Source of the DNA: Paracidovorax cattleyae
GTDB lineage: Bacteria > Pseudomonadota > Gammaproteobacteria > Burkholderiales > Burkholderiaceae_C
Assembly (NCBI RefSeq): GCF_900104515.1
Contig: NZ_FNJL01000011.1
Location: 62,001 to 126,000, forward strand
Direction: 5' to 3'
DNA: 64,000 bases
In this document: piece by piece, positions 35,178-44,429 of the stretch
Position numbering within the stretch: position 1 is the first letter of the stretch
Layout: each line of letters begins with the position of its first letter
Program-made: the position numbers and the translations under genes
Notes under the pieces: generated by a model
The model's input: the letters and a program-made list of their open reading frames with translations, nothing else
Databases searched by the model: none
Told to the model about the DNA's origin: nothing

Positions 35178-35256
35178 CGGTCTTGTCTCCTGTCGTCGTT
35201 GTGGTGATTCGTCGATCCGATATCCGAAGGCGGGGCCGGCAGGGCCGGCCCGGGGC

Positions 35257-36750
35257 TCATCCGCGGGCCAGGCTGTCGATGTCTCCCGACACCGGCACCC
35301 GGCCCTGGGCCAGGAGCGCCCGGTGCTTGTCGATGCGCTTGAGGTCGTAGAGGTAGTTCACCATGAGGCCGAACGACTGCTTCTGCCCCTTGGACGACGG
35401 GTCCCCCGCCCAGTTGAGCCGCTCCACGCGCGCCCCGTTGCCGAGGTGGAACCGCGCCACCGCGTCCACGGGCCGTCCGTCCTGCAGCTCGCGCCCCAGG
35501 TAGCGGGCCGCGCATTGCAGCAGCCACAGGCGCAGGGGCGATTTCACCGGCAGCTCCAGCGCCTTCTCCGCCGCGGCCAGCACCTGCGCGGGCTGCGGCG
35601 GCTCCGCGCCGATCGCACGGCCCAGCTCGGCGCGGCGCTTGTCGTCCAGGGCTTCCAGCATGCCCGCGCAGTGCTTGCCGAACCATGCGCGGAAACCCGG
35701 AATCGGCGAGAGCGTGGCGAAAATCCGCAGCCGCGGGAACTCGGCCGAGAGCGTCTCCACCACGTGCTTGATGAGCGAGTCGCCGAAGCTCACGCCGCGC
35801 AGGCCTGTCTGCGTGTTGCTGATCGAATAGAAGATCGCGGTGTTGGCGCGTGCGATGTCCACTTCCGCCCCGTCCTCATCCAGCAGCGGCGTGATGCTGT
35901 CCGAAATCTCGTTGACCAGCGCCACCTCCACGAAGATGAGCGGCTCGTTCGGCAGCCGCGGATGGAAGAAGCCGTAGCAGCGGCGGTCGCTGCCTACCCG
36001 GTTCTTCAGGTCCGCCCAGCTGCGGATGTCGTGCACCGCCTCGTACTTGATGAGCTTTTCCAGCAGCGAGGCCGGGGAATCCCACGATAGCCGCTGCAGC
36101 TCCAGGAACGCCACGTCGAACCACGTGGAGAACAGCTGCTCGAGTTCCGCGTCCAGCGGCAGCAGCCGCTTGTCGCCCTTGAGCTGCGGCAGCAGTTCCG
36201 CGCGCAGGTCCACCAGGAAACGCATGCCCTGCGGGAACACCGCGAAGCGCTGCAGCAGCCGCGTGCGCGGCGAGACCAGGGCGCGGCGCAGGTGCACCTC
36301 CGCATGCGCCTCGTCCTCCGTGCCGGCAGCGGCCTCATAGCGCTTCTGCGCCGACTTGAAGCGCGTGGCATCGGGCGCGAATTGCTCGCACATCAGCAGC
36401 CACATGTCGCGGCGCTCTTGCGGCTTGGCCTCCGCATACCAGGCGGCCACGGCCTCGGCCTGCCGGCCGCCCTCCACCTCGCTGGCCTGCGGCGCAGCGA
36501 CCGCCTGCAGGTCGGCCAGCAGCCGGCGCAGCGCGCGCGGGGACAGGGCCTCCTGCCCGCGCCGCAGCGTGGCCGCCAGGCGCTCGGACGTGGAACGCGG
36601 CGGCGATGCCTTGCCCGGCGCAGGGGCTGGGGCGGCAGCGGCGGGCGGGCGGCCGCCTCCTGCCGCGCCCGCGGCATCGATGTCGGCGAGCGGGGCTTCG
36701 GTGCGCAGGCGGGCGACACTGCGCGTGATCCATTCGGAAGCGGCATTCAT
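35257..36750 (-). CDS. matA: Malonyl-CoA decarboxylase
   Basis: Decarboxylates malonyl-CoA to acetyl-CoA; 497 residues, family size. Residues 1-60 are Ala/Pro-rich and disordered. The helical N-domain and catalytic C-domain follow, with RCYGFFHPRLPNEPLIFVEV (about 283-302), ISNTQTGLRGVSFGDSLIK, and LSPIPGFRAWF. No signal peptide, so cytoplasmic. The ATG overlaps the GntR gene stop (ATGA). Together with MatB this turns malonate into acetyl-CoA. Confidence 0.92.
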   Translation of the reverse strand: MNAASEWITRSVARLRTEAPLADIDAAGAAGGGRPPAAAAPAPAPGKASPPRSTSERLAATLRRGQEALSPRALRRLLADLQAVAAPQASEVEGGRQAEAVAAWYAEAKPQERRDMWLLMCEQFAPDATRFKSAQKRYEAAAGTEDEAHAEVHLRRALVSPRTRLLQRFAVFPQGMRFLVDLRAELLPQLKGDKRLLPLDAELEQLFSTWFDVAFLELQRLSWDSPASLLEKLIKYEAVHDIRSWADLKNRVGSDRRCYGFFHPRLPNEPLIFVEVALVNEISDSITPLLDEDGAEVDIARANTAIFYSISNTQTGLRGVSFGDSLIKHVVETLSAEFPRLRIFATLSPIPGFRAWFGKHCAGMLEALDDKRRAELGRAIGAEPPQPAQVLAAAEKALELPVKSPLRLWLLQCAARYLGRELQDGRPVDAVARFHLGNGARVERLNWAGDPSSKGQKQSFGLMVNYLYDLKRIDKHRALLAQGRVPVSGDIDSLARG

Positions 36751-37436
36751 GGGGCGATCCTGGAGTGATGGTGGCGGGCAATGTTGCGCAGCGCCACGCG
36801 CTGCGCGAGAAGATGGTTGCGCATGGCCTGCTCGGCAGCCTCGGCGTCGCCGCGCCGCAGCGCCGCGAAGACGGCCAGGTGTTCGGCCAGGCTCTGCTGC
36901 AGGCGGCCGGGCGCGTGCAACTGCTGCAGGCGCGCCAGGCGCAGGATCTTGCGCAGGTCGCCGATCACCTGGGCCAGCCAGCGGTTGTCGGCGAGCACGA
37001 TGATGGCTTCGTGGATCGCATGGTTGGCCGCGTAGTACTCGGCAATCCGGCCGGCAGCCGCGTGTTCCTGCAGGCGCTCGTGCAGCACCTCCAGCACGGC
37101 TACGTCGGCCATGCCGGCACGCAGCGTCGCCTCGTGCGCGGCGCGGCCCTCCAGCAACGCGATCACGGGGAAGATCTCGTCCAGGTCCCGCTCCGTCACC
37201 TCGGCCACGAAGCAGCCGCGGCGCGGCTCGTGGCGCAGCAGGCCCTCTGCCACCAGCACCTTCAGGGCTTCGCGCAGCGGCGTGCGCGAGATGGCCAGCC
37301 GCTCGCACAGCGCCACCTCGTCGAGCAGGCTGCCCGGCGGCAGCGCCCCCGCGAAGATCTGCTCACGCAGCCGCTCGGCAACTTCCTCGTGCAGCGAGGG
37401 TGCCTGGGACCGGACGATGGCGAGCGCAGGGGGCAT
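36747..37436 (-). CDS. GntR-family (FCD) regulator of malonate genes
   Basis: GntR/FadR-type regulator, 229 residues. Winged helix at about 10-80 (LREQIFAGALPPGSLLDEV, LAISRTPLREALKVL), FCD ligand domain after about 90 with several His (HEAII, HLAVF). ATG at 37436 has SD TGAGGA. It is the first gene of the malonate operon and resembles MatR, which responds to malonate. A palindrome 60-77 bases upstream is a good operator candidate. Confidence 0.88.
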   Translation of the reverse strand: MPPALAIVRSQAPSLHEEVAERLREQIFAGALPPGSLLDEVALCERLAISRTPLREALKVLVAEGLLRHEPRRGCFVAEVTERDLDEIFPVIALLEGRAAHEATLRAGMADVAVLEVLHERLQEHAAAGRIAEYYAANHAIHEAIIVLADNRWLAQVIGDLRKILRLARLQQLHAPGRLQQSLAEHLAVFAALRRGDAEAAEQAMRNHLLAQRVALRNIARHHHSRIAP

Positions 37437-37495
37437 GGCGTTCCTCAGGTGGCATGGCGGATGGATCGGCAGGCGAGCCCCATCGGTCATTTCAC

Positions 37496-37513
37496 GTAAT
37501 TTTTCATAATTAC
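37496..37513. promoter_or_regulatory. Candidate GntR operator, GTAATT-N6-AATTAC
   Basis: A perfect 6-6-6 palindrome in AT-rich DNA, 60 bases before the GntR start. On the minus strand a -35 TTGACC (37526-37521) precedes it, and the -10 at 16-base spacing (AAAAAT, 37504-37499) falls inside the palindrome, as expected for a repressor site. Confidence 0.6.
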
Positions 37514-37626
37514 AGAGCCAGGTCAATGCCCGTATTGCCTGAACTCACCGCGGGCATGCACCGTGTGGCCGGAATGGTGGGGACATTGTCATTGCGGCCA
37601 GAAATACTTCCACAGACACTGCCCGC

Positions 37627-38649
37627 ATGCCCCATCCGCCCCTCACCTTCTCCTGCCTGATCTACCCTGGCTTCATGAGCCTGGATGTGGTCGGTCCGCT
37701 GCAGGTCATGTCCTCCGCCAACGAGGAGCTGGTCCGCCACGGGCGCGCGCCGCTCTACACGCTGCGCCTGCTGGCCGAGGCACCCGGGCCGGTGGCCTGT
37801 TCGGCCGGCTTCGAGACGTTGGCGCAGGCAGCCTATGCCGACGAACCGCTGTCCGGCACTCACACGTTGATCGTGCCCGGGGGCCAGGGCGTGGCCGGGC
37901 AGTTGGACAACGCAGGCCTGCTGGGCTGGCTGCAGCGGGCGGAGCCGGTGGTGGTACGACTCGGCTCGGTGTGCTCCGGCGCGCTGCTGCTGGCGCAGGC
38001 CGGCCTGCTGGACAGCCGTCCCGCTACCACGCACTGGGAACGCGTGGCCGAATTCCGCGCACGCCATCCCGGCATCGATCTGCAGGGCGACCGGCTGCAC
38101 ACCTATGACCCGACCGGCGTGCACGGCGACGCGCACGTCTTCACCTCGGCGGGGGTCAGCTCGGGCATCGACCTGGCGCTGGCGCTGGTGGAACATGACC
38201 TGGGCCGCGCCCTGGCACTGGCCGTGGCGCGCCGCCTGGTGATCTACCTGCGCCGGCCGGGCGGGCAGGCACAGTTCAGCCGCCTGGTGGCACCCGATGC
38301 GGAGCACACGCCCCGCCTCACGCCGCTGCTGGAATGGATTCCCGGCCACCTGGATGAGGACATGTCGCTGGAAGCGCTGGCGGTGCGCTCCTGCATGGCC
38401 CCGCGCACGCTCACCCGGGTGTTCCAGCGCGAACTGGGCACCACGCCGGCACGCTACGTCGAACGGGTGCGTGTGGAAACCGCCTCGGCCCTGCTGTCGC
38501 ACGGGCAGGCCTCGGTAACCACGGTCGCCCGCCTCTGCGGCTTCCAGCACCCGGAAACCCTGCGGCGCGCATTCCACCGCCATCTCTCGGTCAGCCCGCA
38601 GGCTTTCGCGCAGCGTTTCGGGCCGGCAGGCGGCGCCGATGCCGGCTGA
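37627..38649 (+). CDS. GlxA-type regulator (DJ-1/PfpI plus AraC)
   Basis: Regulator of 340 residues. N-terminal DJ-1/PfpI amidotransferase-like domain (about 8-190) with VRLGSVCSGALLLAQ (Cys in the nucleophile-elbow place), then an AraC-type double helix-turn-helix (about 225-330: RTLTRVFQRELGTTPARYV, VTTVARLCGFQHPETLRRAF). It overlaps the downstream MFS gene by 11 bases, so that gene is its probable target and partner. Inducer unknown. Confidence 0.88.
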   Translation: MPHPPLTFSCLIYPGFMSLDVVGPLQVMSSANEELVRHGRAPLYTLRLLAEAPGPVACSAGFETLAQAAYADEPLSGTHTLIVPGGQGVAGQLDNAGLLGWLQRAEPVVVRLGSVCSGALLLAQAGLLDSRPATTHWERVAEFRARHPGIDLQGDRLHTYDPTGVHGDAHVFTSAGVSSGIDLALALVEHDLGRALALAVARRLVIYLRRPGGQAQFSRLVAPDAEHTPRLTPLLEWIPGHLDEDMSLEALAVRSCMAPRTLTRVFQRELGTTPARYVERVRVETASALLSHGQASVTTVARLCGFQHPETLRRAFHRHLSVSPQAFAQRFGPAGGADAG

Positions 38650-39862
38650 CCCCGCCACGCGCCCCATCGATCCACGACCTTTTCCGCACCGACCCATGTT
38701 TCTCCTGCGCCATCCCACCCTCCGCCTGCTGTTTTCCGCGCAGGCGCTCTACTGGTCGTGCTCCATCATCGGCATCACGCTGACCTCGCTGGCCGGCCTG
38801 CATCTGGCGCCGTGGACGGCGCTCGCCACGCTGCCGCTGGCCCTGCTGGTGCTGGGCAATCTGGTGGCGGTGATGCCGCTGTCGGCCGCCATGCAGCGCC
38901 ATGGGCGGCGGCCGGCGCTCATGCTGGGCGCGGCGCTGGGCATGGCGGGTGGTCTGCTCTGCGCGCTGGCGCTGCGGCAGGGCAGCTTCGCGTTGCTGTG
39001 CCTGGGCGCGACGGGCATCGGCGTGTACCAGGCATCCTCGGGCTTCTACCGCCACGCCGCGCTGGAGGCAGTGGAGCCGCAGCGCCGGGGCCGCGCCGCA
39101 GCCTGGGTGGTGGGCGGCGGCGTCTGCGCAGCGGTGCTGGCACCGCCTCTGGCGGTGTGGTCGCGCGACGCGCTGGCCACGCCGTTCGCGGGGGCCTACC
39201 TGGTGATCGCCGCGCTGGCGGCACTGGGCGTGGCCACCGTATCGCGGCTGCCCCGCGGCGCGGTGGCGGCACCCCGGCCCGCGCGGGGCGCCCTGCGCGC
39301 GCTGCTGGCACGGCCGACATTGCGTGCCGCCGTGCTGATGACGGCCGTCGGCCATGGCCTGATGATCCTGGTGATGAATGCCACGCCGCTGGCCATGGAC
39401 CGCTGCGGCTTTTCCACAGCGTCGGCGGCGACCGTGATCCAGTGGCATGTGATCGGCATGTTCCTGCCGGCCTTTTTCGCCGGCCCGATGGTGGACCGAT
39501 TCGGCGCGCGCCGCGTGGCGGCGGCCGGTACCGCCATACTGGCCGCCAGCGCCTGCACGGCCCTATCGGGCCTGGAGATGGCGCACTTCTTCGCCAGCTC
39601 GCTGCTGCTGGGCCTGGGCTGGAACCTCATGGTGATCGCCGGCACCACGCTGCTGGCCGAAAGCCATGCGCCGGAAGAACGCGGCGCGGCGCAGGCGCTG
39701 ATGGAGCTGTGCAACGGCGCCACGGCGGTGGTCATGTCCTTCGGCTCGGGTGTCCTGCTGGCAGGCATCGGCTGGACGGCCATCAACGTGGCCGCCCTCC
39801 CCCTGCTGGCACTGGCCTGCGCCATGCTGTGGGTCCGCACCGGGACGCCGCCCACGGCCTGA
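38639..39862 (+). CDS. MFS transporter
   Basis: Major facilitator protein, 407 residues with about 12 hydrophobic segments. The loop between segments 2 and 3 has MQRHGRRPALMLGAALGMAG. ATG at 38639 overlaps the GlxA-type gene; an in-frame ATG at 38696 (MFLLRHPTLRLL) begins closer to the first membrane segment and may be the true start. Substrate not evident; efflux is a reasonable guess. Confidence 0.8.
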   Translation: MPADPATRPIDPRPFPHRPMFLLRHPTLRLLFSAQALYWSCSIIGITLTSLAGLHLAPWTALATLPLALLVLGNLVAVMPLSAAMQRHGRRPALMLGAALGMAGGLLCALALRQGSFALLCLGATGIGVYQASSGFYRHAALEAVEPQRRGRAAAWVVGGGVCAAVLAPPLAVWSRDALATPFAGAYLVIAALAALGVATVSRLPRGAVAAPRPARGALRALLARPTLRAAVLMTAVGHGLMILVMNATPLAMDRCGFSTASAATVIQWHVIGMFLPAFFAGPMVDRFGARRVAAAGTAILAASACTALSGLEMAHFFASSLLLGLGWNLMVIAGTTLLAESHAPEERGAAQALMELCNGATAVVMSFGSGVLLAGIGWTAINVAALPLLALACAMLWVRTGTPPTA

Positions 39863-39900
39863 GCGCCCGCCAGGCTGCGCCGGGCCGGCCCGGAATCCTT

Positions 39901-40728
39901 TTAGTGCGCCGGCGCCACGCGCGCCGGCTGCCGCCGCGCCCACACCCACAGCAGCACCCCGGCCAACACCATGGGCACGCAGAGCCACTGCCCCATGCTC
40001 ATTCCCAGCGACAGGATGCCGAGAAACGCGTCCGGCTCGCGGAAATACTCCGCGATGAAGCGGAAGAACCCGTACCCGACGAGAAACGCCGCCGCCACCT
40101 CGCCCTGCCGGCGCTCGCGCCGGGCGTAGAGCCACAGCAGCACGAAGAGCAGCAGCCCTTCCATCAGGAACTGGTACACCTGCGAGGGATGGCGCGGCAG
40201 CATGGAGCCGCTCTGCGGGAACACCATGCCCCAGGGCAGCGACGGATCGCAGAACCGTCCCCAGAGTTCGCCATTGATGAAGTTGCCCACGCGACCGGCC
40301 GCGAGCCCCGTCGGCACGCACGGCGCCACGAAATCCGCCACCTGCAGCCAGGAACGGTGGCGCGAGCGGGCGAACCACACCATCGATGCGATCACCCCCA
40401 GCAGCCCGCCGTGGAAGCTCATGCCGCCCTGCCAGATGTAGAAGATCTCCAGCGGGTGCGACAGGTAGTAGCCCGGCTTGTAGAACAGGCAATAGCCCAG
40501 GCGCCCGCCCGCCACCACCCCCAGCACGCCCAGGAAGAGAATGTCCTCCACGTCCTTGCGGGTCCAGGCCTGCGTGCCGGCGAGCGAGGCGTACGGCTCG
40601 TGCCGCAGCCGGCGCGTGCCCAGGAACATGAAAAGGCCGAACGCGGCCAGGTAGGTCAGGCCATACCAGTGGATGGCGAGCGGCCCGATCTGCAGGGCGA
40701 CGGGATCGATGTGCGGGTACATGAGCAT
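39901..40728 (-). CDS. lgt: Prolipoprotein diacylglyceryl transferase Lgt
   Basis: Essential membrane enzyme that adds diacylglycerol to the lipobox cysteine of lipoproteins; 275 residues, seven-span family. Hallmarks: [27 protein letters not shown] and [18 protein letters not shown] (about 131-148). ATG at 40728 chosen; an upstream reading (from 40890) would run through the Fur box region. Monocistronic here. Confidence 0.95.
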   Translation of the reverse strand: MLMYPHIDPVALQIGPLAIHWYGLTYLAAFGLFMFLGTRRLRHEPYASLAGTQAWTRKDVEDILFLGVLGVVAGGRLGYCLFYKPGYYLSHPLEIFYIWQGGMSFHGGLLGVIASMVWFARSRHRSWLQVADFVAPCVPTGLAAGRVGNFINGELWGRFCDPSLPWGMVFPQSGSMLPRHPSQVYQFLMEGLLLFVLLWLYARRERRQGEVAAAFLVGYGFFRFIAEYFREPDAFLGILSLGMSMGQWLCVPMVLAGVLLWVWARRQPARVAPAH

Positions 40729-40862
40729 GGTGGGCGGTATTGTGCCCGCCGCGTCAGGCCCGGCAGGCTCCGCAGTCCTTGCCACCGGAGCCCGCCCACG
40801 GTCGAGCCGGAAATGGAATCTTCCGAAAGGAAGAAGCCCGGCGCCCGGATGCAGAAAATAAT

Positions 40863-40877
40863 TGATAACAATTCTCA
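40863..40877. promoter_or_regulatory. Fur box upstream of the siderophore receptor
   Basis: TGATAAC-A-ATTCTCA matches the 7-1-7 Fur consensus (TGATAATNATTATCA) at 13 of 15 positions, in an AT-rich island 154 bases before the receptor ATG and 135 bases before lgt. Iron repression of the receptor is expected. Confidence 0.82.
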
Positions 40878-41030
40878 TTTTTTTCTTCATTCATGCATCC
40901 GTTCCTGCCTGTTTCAGGCCTCACCGGACCGGGACGCAGCTGTCGCACTCCTTTCCGCCTCGCTCCGTCTCCGGACATGCCGCCGGCATGCCCAGCCCTC
41001 GCGTTCCACGCCAGCATTTCCCTGCAACAC

Positions 41031-43208
41031 ATGACCATCCAGCGCCGCCCGGCCTCCTCCCGCACCGCCTTCCATTTCACGCCCACCCCGCTCGCTCGCC
41101 TGCTGCGCCACTGCCTGGGTGCCGGGATCGCCGTCGCGGCCGTCGGTGCCGCGGCCCAGTCCACCAGCGACAGGCGGCTGGAGGAGGTGGTCGTCTCCGA
41201 ACAGGCCGAAGCCATCGGCGGCCTGCAGAAAACCTATGCGGGCGGCCAGTTCGCTCGCGGCGGCAGCCTCGGGATCCTGGGCACGACCGACCTCATGGAC
41301 GTTCCCTTCAGCACCACCAACTACACCTCGGAGCTGATTCAGAACCAGCAGGCGCTCAGCGTCGCGGACGTGGTGATGAACGACGCCTCGGTGCGCACGC
41401 TCACCTCGCGCGGCGGCTTCGGCGACGACTTCCAGATCCGCGGTTTCACCGTCTCCAACAGCGACATCAGCATGAACGGCCTGTTCGGCCTGGCACCCTC
41501 CACGCGCGTTCCGCTCGAGATGATCGAGCGTGTGGAAGTGCTCAAGGGCCCGGGCGCGCTGGCCAACGGCGTCGGCCCTAATGGCAGCATCGGCGGCAGC
41601 ATCAATGTGGTGACCAAGCGCGCCTCCGACATTCCGCTGACCCGCGTCACCGGCACCTACATGGGCAAAGCCCAGTTCGGCACCCACGTCGACGTGGGCC
41701 GCCGCTTTGGCGAGGACAACCAGTGGGGTGTGCGCGTCAACGGCCTCGTGCGCGGCGGCGAGGGCAACATCGACGGCGGCAGGCAGAACCTCAACCTCGG
41801 CTCGATCGGCCTCGACTATGCCGGCGCCCGCACGCGCTGGTCGCTGGACGCCTTCGCCACGCGCGGCGAAACCAAGGAATTCCGGCCCCAGACCAGTTTC
41901 GCCGGCACGGCGACCGCGGTGCCGGCCGTGCCCGACGCGCGCCTCAACTTCTACCCCGGCACGAAGCTGCAGGACAACGTGAAGACCGTGATGTCGCGCC
42001 TGGAGCATGACGTTTCCGACAGCACCACGGTGTACGGCGGCATCGGCTACACCGACCTCGACTACGAGCAGACCTTCCCGAGCGGCCGCCCGAACGCCGC
42101 GGGCGCCTTCAACGTTTCGAACGCCTACTACGACCAGTACACGAAATCCAAGGCGGCGGACGCCGGCCTGCGCACCCGCTTCGCCACGGGCGACGTCAAG
42201 CACACGCTGGCCCTGGGCGTGAACTACCTCGACCAGGAAACCGGCTACTTCTACGCCACTTCGGGCAGGACGGTGCCCTCCAGCCTGTACGACCCCGCCC
42301 CCTTGCCCCCGATGACCGTGGCGCGCGGGGCGCCGGGCAAGAGCTCGGTCACGAAACAGCACAGCATCGCCATTGCCGACACGATGTCGTTCGCGAACGA
42401 TCGTTTCCTCGTCACCCTGGGCCTGCGCGACCAGAGCATGGAGCAGGACAACTTCAACCCGGCGAGCGGCGCCGCCACCAGCCACTACAGGAAGAGCGCC
42501 GTCACGCCGCTCGCCGGCCTCGTGTTCAAACCCGCGAAGAACATTTCGCTCTACACCAACTACACCGCCGGCCTTACGCGCGGTGCCACGGCCGGCGTAG
42601 ATACCGCCAACGCGGGCGAAACCTTCGCGCCGCAGAAATCCAGGCAGCACGAAGTGGGCGTGAAGGTGGACTGGGGCCGCCTGACCACCCAGGCCGCCAT
42701 CTACCAGATCAAGCGGCCCAGTGCCTTCACCGACCCGGTCACCAACATCTACAGCTTCGGCGGCGAGCAGCGCAACCGCGGCGTGGAGCTGACGGCCTAT
42801 GGCGAGGTGCAGCGCGGCCTGCGGCTGATGGCCAGCGCCGCCTTCAACGATGCGCAGCTCACGCGCACCGCGGGTGGCGTCAACCAGGGCAACGACGCCG
42901 CGGGCGTGCCCGGCCGCACCTTCAACCTCGGTCTCGACTGGGACACGCCCTGGGTGCCGGGCCTCTCTCTCAACGGCCGCGTGATCCACACCTCGTCCGT
43001 GTATGCCGACGCCGCCAACCGCCTGCGCGTCGGCAACTGGACGCGCCTGGACATCGGCGCACGCTACGCAACCAAGGTCGCGAACAAGCCCGTGGTCTTC
43101 CGCGCGAGCCTGGAAAACGCGTTCGACAAGAACTACTGGGTGGTCAGCAACTACGTGACCGTGGGCGCACCACGCACCCTGATGCTGTCGGCGGCAGTGG
43201 ATTTCTGA
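41031..43208 (+). CDS. TonB-dependent siderophore receptor
   Basis: Outer-membrane receptor, 725 residues, FhuA/FpvA type. Signal peptide about 1-42, TonB-box region EEVVVSEQ near 50, plug domain with RGGFGDDFQIRGF (about 125-137) and ERVEVLKGPGALANG (about 165-179), then a barrel ending ...LMLSAAVDF with terminal Phe. Under a Fur box, so for ferric siderophore. No siderophore synthesis genes nearby. In-frame codons upstream (from 40893) exist but would place the signal in the middle of the protein. Confidence 0.9.
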   Translation: MTIQRRPASSRTAFHFTPTPLARLLRHCLGAGIAVAAVGAAAQSTSDRRLEEVVVSEQAEAIGGLQKTYAGGQFARGGSLGILGTTDLMDVPFSTTNYTSELIQNQQALSVADVVMNDASVRTLTSRGGFGDDFQIRGFTVSNSDISMNGLFGLAPSTRVPLEMIERVEVLKGPGALANGVGPNGSIGGSINVVTKRASDIPLTRVTGTYMGKAQFGTHVDVGRRFGEDNQWGVRVNGLVRGGEGNIDGGRQNLNLGSIGLDYAGARTRWSLDAFATRGETKEFRPQTSFAGTATAVPAVPDARLNFYPGTKLQDNVKTVMSRLEHDVSDSTTVYGGIGYTDLDYEQTFPSGRPNAAGAFNVSNAYYDQYTKSKAADAGLRTRFATGDVKHTLALGVNYLDQETGYFYATSGRTVPSSLYDPAPLPPMTVARGAPGKSSVTKQHSIAIADTMSFANDRFLVTLGLRDQSMEQDNFNPASGAATSHYRKSAVTPLAGLVFKPAKNISLYTNYTAGLTRGATAGVDTANAGETFAPQKSRQHEVGVKVDWGRLTTQAAIYQIKRPSAFTDPVTNIYSFGGEQRNRGVELTAYGEVQRGLRLMASAAFNDAQLTRTAGGVNQGNDAAGVPGRTFNLGLDWDTPWVPGLSLNGRVIHTSSVYADAANRLRVGNWTRLDIGARYATKVANKPVVFRASLENAFDKNYWVVSNYVTVGAPRTLMLSAAVDF

Positions 43209-43235
43209 CCGGTGGGACTCCGCGGGTACGGCACC

Positions 43236-43658
43236 TCAGGGCGATGCCGGCCGCTGCGGCGGGCCGGAACTGCTCCGCAGCTGCTCCAGCCGCTCGCGGA
43301 TCGCCGCGGGCTTGTCGCTGCTGCCATTGATGGGCCCGCAACCGCCGGGAAGTGTCGCCTCGGGTGCACGCGGAGCCGGCTGGTAGTGCAGCGTCTCGCA
43401 ACCACACCGCAGGCGGGCCTTCAATGCCCGGGTGCGGGCGTCCCGGACTTCGGCCACCCAGCAGGCATCGGCGCAGCCGCAGGAGCGGTAGAGAAGCGTT
43501 TCCCGGGCATGGGGCCAGTCCAGCGGATACGGCGCGGTAGCGGCAAAGGCCTGGGCCATCCATCCGATCGTGATCGGCACGGCCGCGGCGAACGCCTCCA
43601 CGGCCCTGAAGACCCTGCCGGCCACCTGCGCGCCAGCGGGATCAGAGCCGGCTCGCAT
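43236..43658 (-). CDS. Small Cys-rich exported protein, unknown
   Basis: A 140-residue predicted exported protein I do not recognise. Residues about 15-39 form a signal peptide (ending MAQAFA). The mature part has a Cys-rich core: YRSCGCADACWVAEV, then RLRCGCETLHY and GGCGP, seven Cys in about 55 residues, suggesting disulfides or metal. The C-terminus is polar (AIRERLEQLRSSSG). Its start overlaps the DUF3885 gene stop by 17 bases, so the two are co-expressed. Role unknown. Confidence 0.6.
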   Translation of the reverse strand: MRAGSDPAGAQVAGRVFRAVEAFAAAVPITIGWMAQAFAATAPYPLDWPHARETLLYRSCGCADACWVAEVRDARTRALKARLRCGCETLHYQPAPRAPEATLPGGCGPINGSSDKPAAIRERLEQLRSSSGPPQRPASP

Positions 43659-44214
43659 GCCCGGACATCCACGTGCGGTACCGCTCTTCGAGCAGCGATG
43701 GTTCCACGGAAAAACAGAACACGTCCATGCCGCCATCGTAGGGGCAGTACAGGTTCCCGCTGCGCGGCGAAACGAATGTGATGCCCGCCAGTTCCCATTG
43801 GGCGCCCTTTCGGATCAGCACTTCGAAAAAGTCGGGCTTCCATGCGGTGGCCAGGGAGCGGACAAAATAGTAATCCCCGTTGAGCACCGGCCTCTCCACA
43901 GCAGGAAACCGGATGGCGCGGTCCCTCAGCTGGCGCCCCGCGATCTGGTGCCGGCTCCGGCCCTTCAACCTGGGCTCTCCCTGATGGCATCGGTACACAT
44001 AGATCGTCTCGCCGGATGTAAACAACTCGCCCGCAACAGCCAGGTGCCGCATCAGCAGTTCTGCAAAGTCCGCCTCATCGTCCGGATACCGCCTTGACCC
44101 GGGCAGCGAATGGAAACGTGCCCACCTTGCGGCAAGGCCATCTCGCAGCAGGTGCCCGACCGGGGGAATGTGCGGAAATGCGGACAACCACCAGGAGAGC
44201 GGATCAACGATCAT
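43642..44214 (-). CDS. DUF3885-like protein
   Basis: A 190-residue cytoplasmic protein. ARFHSLPGSRRYPDDEADF (about 30-48) and the C-terminal CPYDGGMDVFCFS (about 157-169) followed by LLEERYRTWM match the DUF3885 pattern (Tyr-Asp, GMDV, then an aromatic helix). No known activity; some such proteins sit near polymorphic toxins and act as immunity-like partners, which is only a possibility here. ATG at 44214 used; in-frame codons further upstream lack support. First gene of a two-gene operon. Confidence 0.65.
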   Translation of the reverse strand: MIVDPLSWWLSAFPHIPPVGHLLRDGLAARWARFHSLPGSRRYPDDEADFAELLMRHLAVAGELFTSGETIYVYRCHQGEPRLKGRSRHQIAGRQLRDRAIRFPAVERPVLNGDYYFVRSLATAWKPDFFEVLIRKGAQWELAGITFVSPRSGNLYCPYDGGMDVFCFSVEPSLLEERYRTWMSGHASRL

Positions 44215-44358
44215 TTTTTGAAAAGACGGTGATTTTCGGAAAGCGACCTGTCCGATATCCCGGAACGGAGGAAAAAGGATGGCCCTCTCGATGATGCGAT
44301 GAACCCCTCCAACGCGAACGATTCTGATCCCCGTACGCATGCATACTGCCGCCCCGGG

Positions 44359-44377
44359 GGCTTTGTGCGACAAAGCC
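44359..44377. repeat. 19-base perfect palindrome upstream of bfr
   Basis: GGCTTTGT-GCG-ACAAAGCC, eight-base arms. It lies 53-71 bases before the bacterioferritin start, in the gap divergent from the DUF3885 gene. It could be an operator or an RNA hairpin in the bfr leader. Confidence 0.5.
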
Positions 44378-44429
44378 ACGCAACGGCGCGATACTCCCTG
44401 CCTCACAAGAACAAGGAAAAGAGCAAACC

